Below are positions 17,006-25,008 of a stretch of 64,000 nucleotides of DNA, piece by piece. Source of the stretch: Bacteroidales bacterium (GTDB taxonomy: Bacteria; Bacteroidota; Bacteroidia; Bacteroidales; UBA932). Under the pieces are notes generated by a model, which saw only the letters and a list, made by a program, of their open reading frames with translations, was not told where the DNA came from and made no database searches. Location: the NCBI GenBank assembly GCA_017961175.1, contig JAGCXV010000035.1, positions 62,001 to 126,000 of the forward strand, read 5' to 3'. Both the position numbers and the translations under genes were made by a program. Each line of letters begins with the position of its first letter. Within the stretch, counting starts at the first letter, position 1.

Positions 17006-18247
17006 ATGAGTACAGTAATTATCGTTTCTATAATCGTATTCCTGATCATCACCCTTCTGCTTGTTGCCCTTCTGCTTTTTGCAAAGGCCAAGCTCCTGCC
17101 TTCAGGAAATGTTACCATAGACATCAACAACGGCGAGAAGCAGCTTGAGGTGCCAACCGGCGCAACCCTGCTTACCACACTTGCAGACAACAAGATTTTC
17201 CTTCCTTCCGCCTGCGGTGGAAAGGGAAACTGCGGAATGTGCAAGTGCCAGGTTATAAGCGGAGGCGGAACTATCCTGCCTACCGAGGTCGGATTCTTCA
17301 GCCGCAAGGAGCAGCTCTCCAACTGGAGGCTCGGCTGCCAGGTAAAGGTTAAGGAAAACCTGGGCATCCTCCTTCCTCCTGAAGTTCTCGGAGTCAAGAA
17401 GTGGGAGTGCACCGTGGTAAGCAACCACAACGTGGCTACCTTCATCAAGGAATTCGTAGTGAAGCTGCCTGTGGGAGAGAACGTCAACTTCCGCAGCGGC
17501 GGCTACATCCAGATAGACGTTCCTGCCTGCGAGGTGGATTACAAGAACATAGAAGTAGAGCCTGAATATCGCGGAGACTGGGAGAAGATGGGAATCTTCG
17601 ACCTGAAGATGGTCAACCCTACTCCGACATTCAGGGCTTACTCCATGGCCAACCACCCTGCAGAGGGAAATATCATTATGCTGAACGTGCGTATCGCAAC
17701 TCCTCCGTTCGACAGGGCAAAGAAACAGTGGGTTCCGGTAAATCCTGGTATCTGCTCTTCTTACATCTACTCTCTCAAACCAGGAGACAAGATCACCATC
17801 AGCGGCCCTTACGGAGAATTCTTCATCAAGGATACCGACAACGAGATCGTATTTATCGGCGGTGGTGCCGGAATGGCTCCTATGAGAAGCCACATCTTCC
17901 ACCTGTTCAAGACATTGCATACCAAGAGGAAAGTCAGCTTCTGGTATGGTGCCCGTTCAAGGAGAGAGATGTTCTACGATGAGGACTTTGCAGAAATCGC
18001 AAGGGAGAACCCTAACTTCTCCTACAACGTTGCACTTTCCGACGCTCTCCCTGAGGACAACTGGACAGGCCCTACCGGCTTCATCCACCAAGTACTGTTC
18101 GACAACTATCTGAAGAACCATCCGGCTCCTGAAGATATCGAGTATTACCTTTGCGGCCCTCCTATGATGACCAACGCGGCTGTCAATATGCTTGATAATC
18201 TGGGTGTTCAACCAGATAATATCATGTATGACAACTTTGGCGCATAG
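17006..18247 (+). CDS. nqrF: Na+-translocating NADH:quinone reductase subunit F (NADH dehydrogenase/reductase)
   Basis: 413 aa from the ATG at 17006. N-terminal transmembrane helix (about 3-26); plant-type [2Fe-2S] ferredoxin domain with Cys70, Cys76, Cys79 and Cys111, the same numbers as in well-studied NqrF proteins, which independently supports this start. The FAD-binding motif FRAYSMAN (about 212) and NADH-binding [12 protein letters not shown] (about 288) are followed by the C-terminal YYLCGPPMM motif. It oxidises cytoplasmic NADH and feeds electrons to the complex. glnA starts only 3 nt after its stop. Confidence 0.96.
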   Translation: MSTVIIVSIIVFLIITLLLVALLLFAKAKLLPSGNVTIDINNGEKQLEVPTGATLLTTLADNKIFLPSACGGKGNCGMCKCQVISGGGTILPTEVGFFSRKEQLSNWRLGCQVKVKENLGILLPPEVLGVKKWECTVVSNHNVATFIKEFVVKLPVGENVNFRSGGYIQIDVPACEVDYKNIEVEPEYRGDWEKMGIFDLKMVNPTPTFRAYSMANHPAEGNIIMLNVRIATPPFDRAKKQWVPVNPGICSSYIYSLKPGDKITISGPYGEFFIKDTDNEIVFIGGGAGMAPMRSHIFHLFKTLHTKRKVSFWYGARSRREMFYDEDFAEIARENPNFSYNVALSDALPEDNWTGPTGFIHQVLFDNYLKNHPAPEDIEYYLCGPPMMTNAAVNMLDNLGVQPDNIMYDNFGA

Positions 18248-18250
18248 TTT

Positions 18251-19753
18251 ATGAACAATGTAATAAGCATGAATCCAAACGCCCTTGTGGCGTTTCTGCA
18301 GAAAAGTCCTTGCGACTTTACCAAGGAAGATATAATAAAGTACATCAAGGCCAACGGCATCCAGATGGTCAACTTCATGTATCCTGCAGGAGACGGAAGG
18401 CTGAAGACGCTGAATTTTGTAATCAGCGACGAGAATTATCTCAACACCATCCTCTCCTGCGGAGAAAGGGTTGACGGCAGCAGCCTGTTCAAGTTCATAG
18501 AGGCTTCCAGCTCGGACCTCTATGTCCTTCCGAGGTTCCGCACCGCCTTCCTGGACCCGTTTGCAGAAATCCCTACGGTTACGATGCTCTGCTCCTTCTT
18601 CAACAAGGACGGACAGCCGCTGGAAAGCGCTCCGGAACATACCCTCAAGAAAGCCTGCAAGGTTTTCAAGGAGAAGACCGGTTGCGAGTTCCAGGCGATG
18701 GGAGAGCTTGAGTACTACGTAATTGCTGAAGACGATAACCTCTTCCCGGCAACGGACCAGAGAGGTTATCACGAGAGCGGCCCGTTTGCCAAGTTCAACC
18801 AGTTCCGCACCCAGTGCATGCACTACATCGCACAGGCGGGCGGACAGATCAAGTACGGACACTCCGAGGTTGGAAACTTCACCCTCGGAGGAAAGATCTA
18901 CGAGCAGAACGAGATAGAATTCCTGCCAACCGATGCGGAGGATGCCGCAGACCAGCTCACCCTGGCAAAGTGGATTATCCGCAACCTGGGTTACCAGCAG
19001 GGATTCGACGTAACCTTCGCTCCTAAGATCACTTCCGGAAAGGCCGGCAGCGGACTGCATATCCATATGAAGATAACCAAGGACGGACGCAGCCAGATGA
19101 TTGCGGACGGTGCCCTTTCCGAAACAGCCCGCAAGGCTATAGCCGGAATGATGGTGCTCGCCCCTTCCATCACCGCGTTCGGCAACAAGGTTCCTACATC
19201 ATATTTCCGTCTGGTTCCTCATCAGGAGGCCCCTACAAACGTATGCTGGGGAGACCGTAACCGCAGCGTGCTGGTAAGGGTTCCTCTGGGATGGACAGCC
19301 GGCGGAGACATGAGCTGCGTTGCCAACCCTCTGGAGAAACCTTCCGGAATTGACACTACCCAGAAGCAGACAGTTGAGATGCGTTCTCCGGACGGAAGCG
19401 CAGATATTTACCAGCTCATAGCAGCCCTCTGCGTGGCCTGCCGTATCGGCATCGAGATGCCTGACGCTCTGCAGGTTGCAGAAGACAAGTATGTGAACGT
19501 GAATATCCACGACGCCCAGTACGCAGACAAGCTGGCACATCTGGAACAGCTTCCTGACAGCTGCCAGGCAAGCGCCAAGTGCCTGCAGAAGCAGAGGGAA
19601 TTCTACGAGAGGGAAGGAGTATTCTCACCGAATATGATAGACGGAATCATCTCCCAGCTCGAGAGTTACAGAGACGGATCGCTGAGGAAGGAAATTGAAA
19701 ACAGGCCTCAGGAAATGCTCCATATGGTAAAGAAATACTTCCACTGCGGATAA
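18251..19753 (+). CDS. glnA: Glutamine synthetase
   Basis: 500 aa, GS class I-like. Visible active-site elements: MGELEYYV (metal-binding Glu pair), HSEVGNFTLG and YEQNEIEFLP (metal/ammonium-binding Glu), GSGLHIHM (His of the n2 metal site), the RLVPHQEAPTNVCWGDRNRS segment (glutamate and ATP Arg residues) and VEMRSPDGSAD (catalytic Glu/Arg). I do not see the adenylylation tyrosine loop of enterobacterial GSI. It makes glutamine from glutamate, ammonia and ATP. Its position 3 nt after nqrF and 15 nt before the C1 peptidase suggests it is transcribed with the nqr operon. Confidence 0.93.
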   Translation: MNNVISMNPNALVAFLQKSPCDFTKEDIIKYIKANGIQMVNFMYPAGDGRLKTLNFVISDENYLNTILSCGERVDGSSLFKFIEASSSDLYVLPRFRTAFLDPFAEIPTVTMLCSFFNKDGQPLESAPEHTLKKACKVFKEKTGCEFQAMGELEYYVIAEDDNLFPATDQRGYHESGPFAKFNQFRTQCMHYIAQAGGQIKYGHSEVGNFTLGGKIYEQNEIEFLPTDAEDAADQLTLAKWIIRNLGYQQGFDVTFAPKITSGKAGSGLHIHMKITKDGRSQMIADGALSETARKAIAGMMVLAPSITAFGNKVPTSYFRLVPHQEAPTNVCWGDRNRSVLVRVPLGWTAGGDMSCVANPLEKPSGIDTTQKQTVEMRSPDGSADIYQLIAALCVACRIGIEMPDALQVAEDKYVNVNIHDAQYADKLAHLEQLPDSCQASAKCLQKQREFYEREGVFSPNMIDGIISQLESYRDGSLRKEIENRPQEMLHMVKKYFHCG

Positions 19754-19768
19754 TCAAAACATATCAAT

Positions 19769-21181
19769 ATGAAAAAGACCCTATTTTTATTCATCGCGAT
19801 GATTGCCGGCGGCAGCCTGATGGCCCAGCAGCTCGGACAAAACGAACTGGCAGAGCTTAAGGCAAGTTTCAACAACGACGGCTACGCCAAGAGCATCCAC
19901 AACATCATCTCCACGAACAAGGGTATCAAGGCTCTGGCCTACAACCCTTCTTCAGTGGTTGGAACAGACGACTTCTTCAAGTACAATGTGGAAGTCAGCG
20001 GCATCACTGACCAAAAGAGCAGCGGAAGATGCTGGATGTTCACCTCAATGAACCAGCTCAGGCCTATCGTGATGAAGAAATACAATGTCAAGAACTTTGA
20101 TTTCTCCCACAACTACAGTTATTTCTGGGATATCCTGGAGAAGGCCAACCTCTTCCTGGAGAACGTGATTGCTACATCCAACCTGCCGTTCGGCGACAGG
20201 GCTGTGGACAATCTCTTCCACTCTCCTGTAGGAGACGGCGGCGTATGGAACCTGTTCTTCAACATCGGCGAGAAATACGGTGTTGTTCCAGCTGACATCA
20301 TGCCGGAAACCGAGCAGAGCAATTCTACCGGACAGTTCCTTGGAATAGTCAACGAGAGGCTCCGTAAGGGAGGCTATGAAATCCGCCAGGTTTACGAGAA
20401 GGCCAAGACCGTTATGATGAGCGGACTCGCAGGGGATCCTCACACCAACGCTGAGAAAATCAAGATGGAAACCCTGAAGGACGTTTACCGCGTGCTTGCA
20501 ATCTGCCTCGGAGAACCTCCTGCAGAGTTCACCTGGAAGTACCGCGACAACGACGGCAAGATCCAGACCGTAAAAACCACTCCTCAGGAGTTCTACAAGA
20601 GCATTGTTCCGGCAGACTACAACGCCAAGGACTATGTTATGATCATGAACGATCCTACAAGGGAGTACTACAAGATCTATGAGATCGACAACTACCGCAA
20701 CACCATCGAGGGAATCAACTGGACCTATCTCAACCTCCCTAACGAGGATATCAAGAAGGCTGCAGTCGCTTCCATCAAGGCAGGCGAGCCTATGTACGCT
20801 TCCTGCGACGTTGGCAAGCAAAGTAACACTGCCGGCGGCGTTGGCTACATGGATCCTGGAATGTACGATTACGGCCAGCTTCTGGGCATTGACCTGAACA
20901 TGGACAAGAAAGCCAGAATCCTGACCCGCCAGAGCGGTTCTTCACACGCTATGCTTATCGTTGCCGTGGATACCGACGAGAACGACAATCCTCTCAAATG
21001 GAAGTTCGAGAACAGCTGGGGACCTCAGGCCGGCAAGGGCGGATATCTCATATTCACCGACAAGTGGTTCGACGAATATATGTTCCGCATCGTGATTAAC
21101 CGCAAGTATCTGGACAAGAAGTCCATCAAGGCTCTTGACCAGAAGCCTGTCATGCTTCCTGTCTGGGATTATATGTTTTAG
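19769..21181 (+). CDS. Secreted C1B-family cysteine aminopeptidase (bleomycin hydrolase/PepC-like)
   Basis: 470 aa. A Sec signal peptide (about 1-19, ending SLMAQ) is followed by a papain-like C1B fold. The catalytic triad is visible: Cys88 in SGRCWMF, His393 in SSHAMLIV and Asn415 in ENSWG; a Gln at the oxyanion position precedes Cys88 in DQKSSGRCW. C1B enzymes are usually cytosolic aminopeptidases; the signal peptide places this one in the periplasm, as in many Bacteroidales. It probably trims peptides for uptake, which would fit the preceding glutamine synthetase gene and amino-acid metabolism. It ends 6 nt from the convergent rsmF stop. Confidence 0.9.
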   Translation: MKKTLFLFIAMIAGGSLMAQQLGQNELAELKASFNNDGYAKSIHNIISTNKGIKALAYNPSSVVGTDDFFKYNVEVSGITDQKSSGRCWMFTSMNQLRPIVMKKYNVKNFDFSHNYSYFWDILEKANLFLENVIATSNLPFGDRAVDNLFHSPVGDGGVWNLFFNIGEKYGVVPADIMPETEQSNSTGQFLGIVNERLRKGGYEIRQVYEKAKTVMMSGLAGDPHTNAEKIKMETLKDVYRVLAICLGEPPAEFTWKYRDNDGKIQTVKTTPQEFYKSIVPADYNAKDYVMIMNDPTREYYKIYEIDNYRNTIEGINWTYLNLPNEDIKKAAVASIKAGEPMYASCDVGKQSNTAGGVGYMDPGMYDYGQLLGIDLNMDKKARILTRQSGSSHAMLIVAVDTDENDNPLKWKFENSWGPQAGKGGYLIFTDKWFDEYMFRIVINRKYLDKKSIKALDQKPVMLPVWDYMF

Positions 21182-21187
21182 CGGATT

Positions 21188-22558
21188 TCAGCGCACCTTC
21201 AGGATGCGGCGCATAAGCGGATGAAGGCTGTTGCAGCGGTTTCCAAGATTGTTGACAAAGCCTAATCCCAGAGAGTGATATCTCAAAAGAATGTATCCCC
21301 TCGGCCAAGACGGCTGAGGGGTTATGTTTTCTCTCGCAAGGAACCTCAGGGCCGTTTCCCTGTCTATTTTCGCGCAGGAAAATTCCAGTGCGGATACTTT
21401 ACCGTCTCCGGTGGAATTCACGGAAAAACGGGCACTTTCCGCGCCAATCAGGGCTGTTGAGAGCGCAAGGTCTGCATCGGGGATTATCTTCCCGGCCTTG
21501 ATTTCCCCCACCCTGCATCCAAGAGTCTTGACACAGGATGGATTTGCTTCAGAAATCCAGTTGGCAAAATCAAGGGAATGGCCCAAAGCATATATCTGAT
21601 TTTTCGCTTTGTCCAGAACCAGACCGTCTCCTCCGGCAGAAACAAATCTAGCCTTGCGTGCAGACAATCTCCTGCTGCCTGAGGCGGAATTCTTCCTCAG
21701 CACTGCAAAGAACTGCCCTTCTCCCGGAACCAGTCCCGGCACAAACTGATATCCCCAAAGAAGCTTTACAAGTCCGGGAACAATGTCCGTCCCTTCTATA
21801 GGAACATATTCTGCACCCAGATGCTCAGCGATATATTTAACATTATCCTGGTTTTCAAGATGATTGTAAGTGCAGGTGGAGTATATCAGCAAGCCTCCTT
21901 CCCTGAGTGCAGGCCAGACATCGCTGATTATGGACCTCTGAAGGGCAGCGCAATCCTTTACGCTTGCCGGACTCCATCCTTCCACGGCATCCGTACTCTT
22001 TCGGAACATTCCTTCCCCTGAGCAAGGCACATCTGCCAGTATCAAGTCGAAGAAACCTTCGGCCCGGCCAAGTGCGGCTGCGGAAGCATTTGTGACGATT
22101 ACATTATTCGCTCCCCATTTTGCAATGTTATCAGTCAGCGGAGGAACTCTCTTCCCCACCGCCTCGTTACAGACCACAAGCGGCTGTTTGTCCTTAAAAA
22201 TGGATATCAGATGCGTGGATTTACCTCCAGGGCTGGCACATAGGTCCAGCACAGCGTCTGATTCTCTTATCAAGCCGGCTAGAAGGGCCGGAAACATGCT
22301 GGAAGAATCCTGCACGTAATATGCACCCGCATGGAAAGACGGGTCAAGGGTAAAATTCGGCCTTCCGGAAAGGAAAAATGCGCCCCCACACCAAGGTACG
22401 GGACGCATATCAAAACCAAAATCCGGCTCGGACACTTTCAGCGGATTAAGCCGGATAGATACCTCTGCAGAGGAAGAACCGTCTCCCAATACGTCCAGCA
22501 GGGCATCTGCGGCATAATCCGGTAAAGACTCCCTCAGGAGGGCCTCAAATTCTTTCAT
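21188..22558 (-). CDS. rsmF: RsmF/NOL1-NOP2-Sun family rRNA (cytosine-C5) methyltransferase
   Basis: 456 aa. SAM-binding motif DLCASPGGKSTHLIS (about residue 107), catalytic loop DVPCSGEGMFRK with the release Cys (about 177) and YSTCTYNHLENQDNV with the nucleophile Cys (about 228). The C-terminal half contains a PUA-like RNA-binding region ending in FVNNLGNRCNSLHPLMRR, typical of RsmF, which methylates C1407 of 16S rRNA. The exact rRNA target is inferred from family. Its ATG overlaps the stop of the SRPBCC gene by 4 bp, so the two are translationally coupled. Confidence 0.88.
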   Translation of the reverse strand: MKEFEALLRESLPDYAADALLDVLGDGSSSAEVSIRLNPLKVSEPDFGFDMRPVPWCGGAFFLSGRPNFTLDPSFHAGAYYVQDSSSMFPALLAGLIRESDAVLDLCASPGGKSTHLISIFKDKQPLVVCNEAVGKRVPPLTDNIAKWGANNVIVTNASAAALGRAEGFFDLILADVPCSGEGMFRKSTDAVEGWSPASVKDCAALQRSIISDVWPALREGGLLIYSTCTYNHLENQDNVKYIAEHLGAEYVPIEGTDIVPGLVKLLWGYQFVPGLVPGEGQFFAVLRKNSASGSRRLSARKARFVSAGGDGLVLDKAKNQIYALGHSLDFANWISEANPSCVKTLGCRVGEIKAGKIIPDADLALSTALIGAESARFSVNSTGDGKVSALEFSCAKIDRETALRFLARENITPQPSWPRGYILLRYHSLGLGFVNNLGNRCNSLHPLMRRILKVR

Positions 22559-22968
22559 TGGTTAGCAGCCTGCTCTGCGATTTTCTCCGTCATCTGGTCC
22601 AGAACGCTCTGGATCTTCTTCCCCATCATTGCTTTGATGATAAAGTTCATCTGGGCCTCTACGCATACCTTAACCTTGCTGGAATATGCGTCCTTGTCCT
22701 CTATCTTGAAAATCAGGGAAAAATCAAGCGGAAAACCTTCCATTGGCCTCATCACGATGCGGGAATAAGGAATCCTCTCGGCGACTTTAAGGCCGAGGTG
22801 CATTCCGTTGTAATCTCCCTCAACGGTGTCTGGCGTAACGGTCACCTTGTCCTTGTACTCGTCAGGAATCCTGTCCTTCATCAGGGTCAGGTCTGAAAAG
22901 GAAGTGAATACGGCATAAGAAGGAGACTTTATCTCAACCTCCTTGCCCTCAAATGTTTCCAAAGCCAT
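22555..22968 (-). CDS. SRPBCC-fold (START/Bet v1-like) protein
   Basis: 137 aa, no signal peptide or membrane segment. The pattern PSYAVFTSFSDL near residue 16, a central beta-sheet and a C-terminal amphipathic helix (KIQSVLDQMTEKIAEQ) fit the small SRPBCC proteins that follow pyrE in many Bacteroidales. The fold binds hydrophobic ligands in general; the ligand here is unknown. It starts 12 nt after pyrE and overlaps rsmF by 4 bp. Confidence 0.75.
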   Translation of the reverse strand: MALETFEGKEVEIKSPSYAVFTSFSDLTLMKDRIPDEYKDKVTVTPDTVEGDYNGMHLGLKVAERIPYSRIVMRPMEGFPLDFSLIFKIEDKDAYSSKVKVCVEAQMNFIIKAMMGKKIQSVLDQMTEKIAEQAANQ

Positions 22969-22980
22969 AATAACGGTGAT

Positions 22981-23637
22981 TTATTCTTCTTTAGCCTCTA
23001 TAGTCACTCCGTTCCAGGTGGAAGGATTGATTCTCCATTCCTTCAGGACTTCCACGTGCTCTGCATCAATGTAATTTTCAGCTACGGCCTCTTCCAGAAG
23101 AGAGTCGTACTGGCAGAGGGTGTGGAGTTCCACATCCTTGTACTCAAATTCCCTGCGGCTGAGCGGGAAGTTGTAGGAGAAGATTGCTACCATACCCAAA
23201 ACGATTCCACCTGCTTTCCTAAGTGCATCACATGATGACAGGCTGCTTGCTCCTGTAGATACCAGATCCTCCACTACCACAATTCTCTGGTTTGGCTCTA
23301 TCTGGCCTTCTACCTGAGATTGTGTTCCGTGATCTTTCGGTTTCGGGCGTACATATACAAACGGCTTGCCCAGAGCCTCCGCTACCATAACTCCCCAGGC
23401 TATCGCCCCCGTTGCCACTCCGGCCACAAGGTCAACGTCCTTGAAGGAATCGTTGATTACAGAAACCAGAGCCTCTGTAATCATTTTTCTTTCAGCAGGA
23501 TATGTAAGCAATTTGCGATTGTCGCAATATATCGGTGATTTCCAGCCTGATGCCCAGGTAAAAGGATTCTCCGCATTCAACTTCACTGCCTTGGCGTTCA
23601 GCAAATGCTGCGCTACTGTCTTTTCAATGTTTTCCAT
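22981..23637 (-). CDS. pyrE: Orotate phosphoribosyltransferase
   Basis: 218 aa, normal length. The PRPP-binding motif RIVVVEDLVSTGASSL (about residues 119-134) and the N-terminal FTWASGWKSPIYCDNR substrate region are clear. Converts orotate and PRPP to orotidine 5'-monophosphate in pyrimidine synthesis. First gene of pyrE-SRPBCC-rsmF; a TATATTTG box on the minus strand lies 41 nt upstream. Confidence 0.95.
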   Translation of the reverse strand: MENIEKTVAQHLLNAKAVKLNAENPFTWASGWKSPIYCDNRKLLTYPAERKMITEALVSVINDSFKDVDLVAGVATGAIAWGVMVAEALGKPFVYVRPKPKDHGTQSQVEGQIEPNQRIVVVEDLVSTGASSLSSCDALRKAGGIVLGMVAIFSYNFPLSRREFEYKDVELHTLCQYDSLLEEAVAENYIDAEHVEVLKEWRINPSTWNGVTIEAKEE

Positions 23638-23678
23638 AAACTCCTCAATCTTTTAATTCTCATCTTTTTGCCAAATGA

Positions 23679-23705
23679 CAAATATATGAAAAAACTGTAT
23701 ATTTG
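23679..23705. promoter_or_regulatory. Divergent -7 boxes for pyrE (minus) and the NUDIX gene (plus)
   Basis: TATATTTG reads on the minus strand at 23679-23686 and on the plus strand at 23698-23705. The two boxes are 11 nt apart, so RNA polymerase binding at one would occlude the other. Good -33 elements were not found for either. Confidence 0.45.
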
Positions 23706-23733
23706 TAAAGGTTATATCTAAAAGGACACTTGA

Positions 23734-24354
23734 ATGCTGAACATATATTTCAAAAAGCGCATACTTTCAATATGCAGCAGCGGGGAAATCTCTGCTGTCG
23801 CGGATGAAAGGTTTCTCCTTAGACCGGACTCTGAGTATGATTTATCACGCATTCCTTTTATGATGGAAGACAACCTCTCTTTCCAGCATCTGGTTGTGGA
23901 AATTCCATCTGGAATGACATTGGAAGAGTTTATGGATAAAATGCTTTCCGGAGTAAAGAAAATCAATGCAGGAGGCGGGCTTGTTCGTGATAAGGAAGGA
24001 AACTATCTGATGATATACAGGAATGGAACCTGGGACCTCCCGAAAGGTATGCAGGAAGATGATGAGGACATTGCCGTAACGGCAGTAAGGGAAGTAGCAG
24101 AAGAAAGCGGAGTGGAAGCAACGGTTGAGGATCTGCTAAAGGTTACACGGCATGCATACAGGATGTACGGTTCTCTGAATGTAAAGACCATCTGGTGGTA
24201 CAGGATGAAGGCAAAAGATAATGCCTCCATATGTCCGCAGACAGAAGAAGGCATAGAAAAATGCGAGTGGGTAACACCTGATGACCTGGACTACCGCCTG
24301 GCAAACACCTACCCTTCCATCCAGGATGTTTTTGAAGCGGCGCTGAAAAAGTAA
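23734..24354 (+). CDS. NUDIX hydrolase
   Basis: 206 aa. The full Nudix box GMQEDDEDIAVTAVREVAEESGV-like pattern G-x5-E-x7-REVxEExGV begins near residue 107, after GTWDLPKG. An N-terminal domain of about 85 residues precedes it (MLNIYFKKRILSICSSG start), as in other Bacteroidales pyrE-linked NUDIX proteins. It would hydrolyse a nucleoside diphosphate linked to some moiety; the substrate is not predictable from the sequence. Its TAA abuts the stop of the convergent LolA-like gene with no base between. Confidence 0.85.
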   Translation: MLNIYFKKRILSICSSGEISAVADERFLLRPDSEYDLSRIPFMMEDNLSFQHLVVEIPSGMTLEEFMDKMLSGVKKINAGGGLVRDKEGNYLMIYRNGTWDLPKGMQEDDEDIAVTAVREVAEESGVEATVEDLLKVTRHAYRMYGSLNVKTIWWYRMKAKDNASICPQTEEGIEKCEWVTPDDLDYRLANTYPSIQDVFEAALKK

Positions 24355-25008
24355 TCAGTTCCTAAGATCCACCACCTGGCATCCAGGATGCTCAGAAAGA
24401 ATAATCTGATAGTCAGAAATCTTGTCCGGCAGTGCTTCTCCGGCAGATGTGACATCCACTACAAACGCCTGGTCTTTTTTCAGCACTACAGTGATTCTCA
24501 GAACCTTGAATGAAGCCCCGCTGCCCGTAACGTAAATGTCTGCACGCTGATAATAAGCCTTCCCTTCCGGTGTCACGCTGAACTTTATGCAATCCCTGTC
24601 TTTCACCTTCCCGGCAACAGGATCGGAAACCTTCACTCCTTTTCCTGACTTGGAAAGGATGGAAAACGGGTTATCAGAAATTGAAGTGGATGTGCTCTTT
24701 CTCTCCTGAATTACATACTCGTTTGACTGCTCGCTATAGGAAGATACCAGGGTTGGAGTGTACTGGAACTCGCTGACTCCGTCCATCTTCATATAGCCCC
24801 TGTCCGGAAGGGCAACAAAGAAACCGCGGTTATAATAGGCGTTTCCCTTCTTGTCCATATTGGTTATGACAATGGAAAGCTTGCGGGCGGAGAAGACATA
24901 GTCAGAAGCGCTTCTGAACAACTTCTCACCTTCAGTCTGCCCCCATAGGGAGACCGAAGCAACCATAATCGCCGATAAGGCAGCCAGATATGTAAAGAAT
25001 CTTTTCAT
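24355..25008 (-). CDS. Periplasmic LolA-like outer-membrane lipoprotein carrier
   Basis: 217 aa. Sec signal peptide (about 1-23, ending LWGQ) without a lipobox, then a LolA/LolB-like beta half-barrel with the typical opening GEKLFRSASDYVFSARKLS and a C-terminal FVVDVTSAGEALPDKISDYQI segment. LolA shuttles lipoproteins from the LolCDE complex to the outer membrane. In Bacteroidota the lolA-like gene commonly follows ftsK, and here the ATG is directly next to the ftsK stop. Sequence divergence from proteobacterial LolA is high, hence the cautious name. Confidence 0.8.
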   Translation of the reverse strand: MKRFFTYLAALSAIMVASVSLWGQTEGEKLFRSASDYVFSARKLSIVITNMDKKGNAYYNRGFFVALPDRGYMKMDGVSEFQYTPTLVSSYSEQSNEYVIQERKSTSTSISDNPFSILSKSGKGVKVSDPVAGKVKDRDCIKFSVTPEGKAYYQRADIYVTGSGASFKVLRITVVLKKDQAFVVDVTSAGEALPDKISDYQIILSEHPGCQVVDLRN

